From NCBI GenBank assembly GCA_020064725.1, contig JAGTWJ010000008.1:2232001-2296000 (forward strand): DNA of 64,000 nucleotides, read 5' to 3'. This DNA comes from Drechslerella dactyloides. Taxonomy: Eukaryota; Ascomycota; Orbiliomycetes; Orbiliales; Orbiliaceae. Below are positions 62,206 through 64,000 of this stretch, piece by piece. The notes beneath the pieces were generated by a model. The model had not been told where the DNA came from. It worked only from the letters and a program-made list of their open reading frames with translations, and did no database searches. A program made the translations under genes and the position numbers. Numbering within the stretch: position 1 is the first letter of the stretch; the number at the start of each line of letters is the position of its first letter.

Positions 62206-63114
62206 ATGTCGCGGCTCTACGAACTTACGCACGTTTCGCCAGCGCACCCGCTATCCCGTTTCTTCACCTCCTGGCTGCTCCCTACGCCGGTCTTCCTCGC
62301 CTACCGCGCCTTCCTCTGCCTGTACGCCGTGCTTGTGATCATCATCAGCAATAGCTTGACGCCGGATGATGCAGGCTCGCGGTTCAGCTACTTTACCTGG
62401 CTGACGTTCTGGGGGATTACGTGCTACCTGATCGTGAGCACTGCGCATACATTCAGCTACTGGCGGTACGGGCGCGCGTGGCTGGAGGATTGGCCGAAGC
62501 CGCTGCAGTTCCTGCATGTGCTGTACTACTCGACGATTGTGGTGCTACCGTGGACGGTGACGGCGGTCTATTGGGCGGTGCTGTTCGATAAGTTTGATAG
62601 CGAGTATCAAGCATGGAGTAATGTACGCATGCATGCATCCCATTCCTTCGTTTTCGCGATACCAAACCGCGCAATTTGTATGCTTTCAGTGGCTAATATG
62701 TACTTGTGCGATATGCAGATATCGGTGCACGCGCTCAATGCCGTCATCGCATTCCTGGAGATCGTGGTGCCGCGCTCGGAGCCGCTTCCCTGGATGCACA
62801 TCCCTCTCTTCATGCCAATCCTCGGCGGCTACCTCGCTATCGCGTACATTACCAAGGCCACACAGGGCTTCTACACCTACAGCTTCCTGGATCCTAAGCG
62901 CAGCGGGTCCGGAGTGACGGCAGCGTACTGCATTGGAATATTGATCGGAACAGTGCTGCTGTTCTCGATTGTGAAGGGACTGATATGGGTACGGATGTGG
63001 GCTACGGAGCGGAAGTTGGGTATGATGGGCAAGTTTAGCGAGCGGGATCCACGGAGGGAGATTGAAGTCGATGGGGAGGAAGACATCGAGGAGATGAAGA
63101 GGGTCGCTGTCTGA
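62206..63114 (+). CDS. FAR-17a/AIG1-like multipass membrane protein
   Basis: Two exons are supported, 62206-62622 and 62719-63114, with a 96-bp intron, giving 270 residues. Five or six hydrophobic segments are visible, for example around LCLYAVLVIIIS, FWGITCYLIVS, YYSTIVVLPWTVTAVYW, and IGILIGTVLLFSIV near the C-terminus. This pattern, with a Thr-Trp-Leu-Thr stretch in an early helix and a His in SVHALNAVI right after the intron, fits the AIG1/androgen-induced family. Human AIG1 and ADTRP are threonine/histidine hydrolases of fatty-acid esters of hydroxy fatty acids. The same activity here is inference. The C-terminus is charged and would lie in the cytosol. The intron length is a multiple of three and has no in-frame stop, so an unspliced product would carry 32 extra residues. 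Confidence 0.8.
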   Translation: MSRLYELTHVSPAHPLSRFFTSWLLPTPVFLAYRAFLCLYAVLVIIISNSLTPDDAGSRFSYFTWLTFWGITCYLIVSTAHTFSYWRYGRAWLEDWPKPLQFLHVLYYSTIVVLPWTVTAVYWAVLFDKFDSEYQAWSNVRMHASHSFVFAIPNRAICMLSVANMYLCDMQISVHALNAVIAFLEIVVPRSEPLPWMHIPLFMPILGGYLAIAYITKATQGFYTYSFLDPKRSGSGVTAAYCIGILIGTVLLFSIVKGLIWVRMWATERKLGMMGKFSERDPRREIEVDGEEDIEEMKRVAV

Positions 63115-63672
63115 TTCTGATGGGATGATGCATATACCATATCTGTCATCTGCTCTGCATATTTATATTCATTTGAGGTTGTCTCCGACCAGCTGGCTGG
63201 GAACGGAGAGGATTTTATCGCAGTTATACGAAATTATAATAGAAACATATATTGAAGACAGGGTTACGTATACGTTTACAAACATGCACCAAAACTGTAA
63301 GAACCTATTCACAGATAAAAGCCTGTATACACCTGCGAGACCAGTATACACGCGTCCTTCGAGCTGATGCAGGTCATAATGTTAATTCATCCGACATCAT
63401 GCACGCTCATTCGTCGTCACCTGATTTGCCAAGCAATCGTTGACGCGTTGCCTTGTTCGTACATCCAAGGATCCTCAAAGCGGTTCTAGCGTCGAGACTG
63501 AAAGTGGTTCCAAAACTATGACATATGAGGCTGGCATGGCGCTTCATGCTATCAGTCCATGGCAACTTAGCTCGAGAATCACAACTTACAGACACATAAA
63601 CTATCATCGTTATCATCATTATCCGTATCGTATACAGAAACAGGTCTCTCTCAAGTTTAGCTCACAGCTATC
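63115..63672. other. Intergenic at right edge
   Basis: No gene is supported between the AIG1-like stop and the partial gene at the right edge. AT-rich sequence at 63160-63290 fits a 3' untranslated region. Confidence 0.5.
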
Positions 63673-64000
63673 ATGGCAGGTCCGGGGAAGTCAATCAAGC
63701 GGTCTGTGACGTTATCCCTCTTACCATGGCAAGTGGACAGCGACGCCATGAAGGACTTCCTTGAGATCAAATTACCGCCAAATCCAACCGTATTAGAAAT
63801 GGAGCATGCATCGCAATGGCGAAAATCAAAAGTAGCCGAACTTGGTGTGGTCAATGTTGTGGTGAGTCACAGTCTGCAACTGGACGCTGGCTATGGCGAG
63901 GTTTTGTGTAACGGTGACTAAGGGATAAACCATCGCGACAGGGGGCCTTGGTCGCTGCTGTTGTTGGCAGCGCCTTTACATGGCCGGCCACAACAGATGC
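63673..64000 (+). CDS. Unrecognised protein, 5' part only
   Basis: Two exons are visible: 63673-63861 and 63942 to the window end. The intron is 80 bp with donor gtgagt, a gactaag branch-like site and acceptor cag. The first 63 residues (MAGPGKSIKRSVTLSLLPWQ onward) are soluble and charged. The second exon opens with a small-residue hydrophobic stretch, Gly-Ala-Leu-Val-Ala-Ala-Val-Val-Gly-Ser-Ala-Phe, followed by Trp-Pro. This looks like the start of a transmembrane segment. It reminds me of a family of fungal membrane proteins of unknown function with a Phe-x-Trp-Pro mark after the first helix, but that is an impression. The gene runs off the window. Confidence 0.55.

Overview
The window looks like nuclear DNA of a filamentous ascomycete (Pezizomycotina). 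The evidence is 15 protein genes cut by short introns, mostly 52-174 bp with GTRNGY-type donors, CTNAC-like branch points and YAG acceptors. The gene families are fungal: a fungal NLR/STAND receptor, the mitochondrial MutS homologue Msh1, a fungal CVNH lectin, Mex67, a Caf120-like PH protein, Snt2 and Fcy1. I cannot name a genus. No rRNA, tRNA, CRISPR array, complete transposon or virus was recognised. All exon joins were worked out by eye from splice signals, reading phase and family conservation.

Layout. 1-1.8 kb: no gene, but two overlapping perfect palindromes. 1.8-7.2 kb (-): a 1710-residue NLR-like receptor with Goodbye-like, NACHT, TPR-like and ZZ-like regions. 8.3-11.8 kb (-): MSH1. 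13.1-13.8 kb (+): secreted CVNH lectin with an 11-nt exon. 14.7-16.8 kb (-): MEX67. 19.4-21.1 kb (-): class A J-protein Ydj1/Mas5. 24.3-26.0 kb (+): F-box protein. 26.1-27.6 kb: hairpins, diverged tandem repeats and what looks like a degraded copy of the F-box gene's 3' end. 27.7-28.5 kb (-): class I methyltransferase. 29.5-30.8 kb (-): Env7/STK16 kinase. 30.8-36.6 kb: long gene-free stretch. 36.6-42.2 kb (+): SNT2 chromatin regulator with a (Pro-Arg-Glu-X)15 repeat. 43.2-44.0 kb (-): cytosine deaminase FCY1. 44.6-46.9 kb (-): NPL4. 51.0-58.1 kb (+): Caf120-like PH protein with two long introns. 59.7-60.7 kb (+): short-chain dehydrogenase. 62.2-63.1 kb (+): FAR-17a/AIG1-like membrane protein. 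63.7 kb to the end (+): 5' part of an unrecognised gene.

Most genes are conserved housekeeping genes: mRNA export, chaperoning, Cdc48-dependent protein extraction, chromatin, mRNA decay/CCR4-NOT, mitochondrial DNA maintenance and vacuolar kinase. They are not arranged as a pathway. The parts most likely to be lineage-specific are the NLR, the CVNH lectin, the F-box gene with its downstream repeat block, the methyltransferase, the SDR and the gene at the right edge. The NLR and the CVNH lectin both belong to families tied to recognition of self, non-self or sugars. They are separated only by MSH1, but I see no evidence that they work together.
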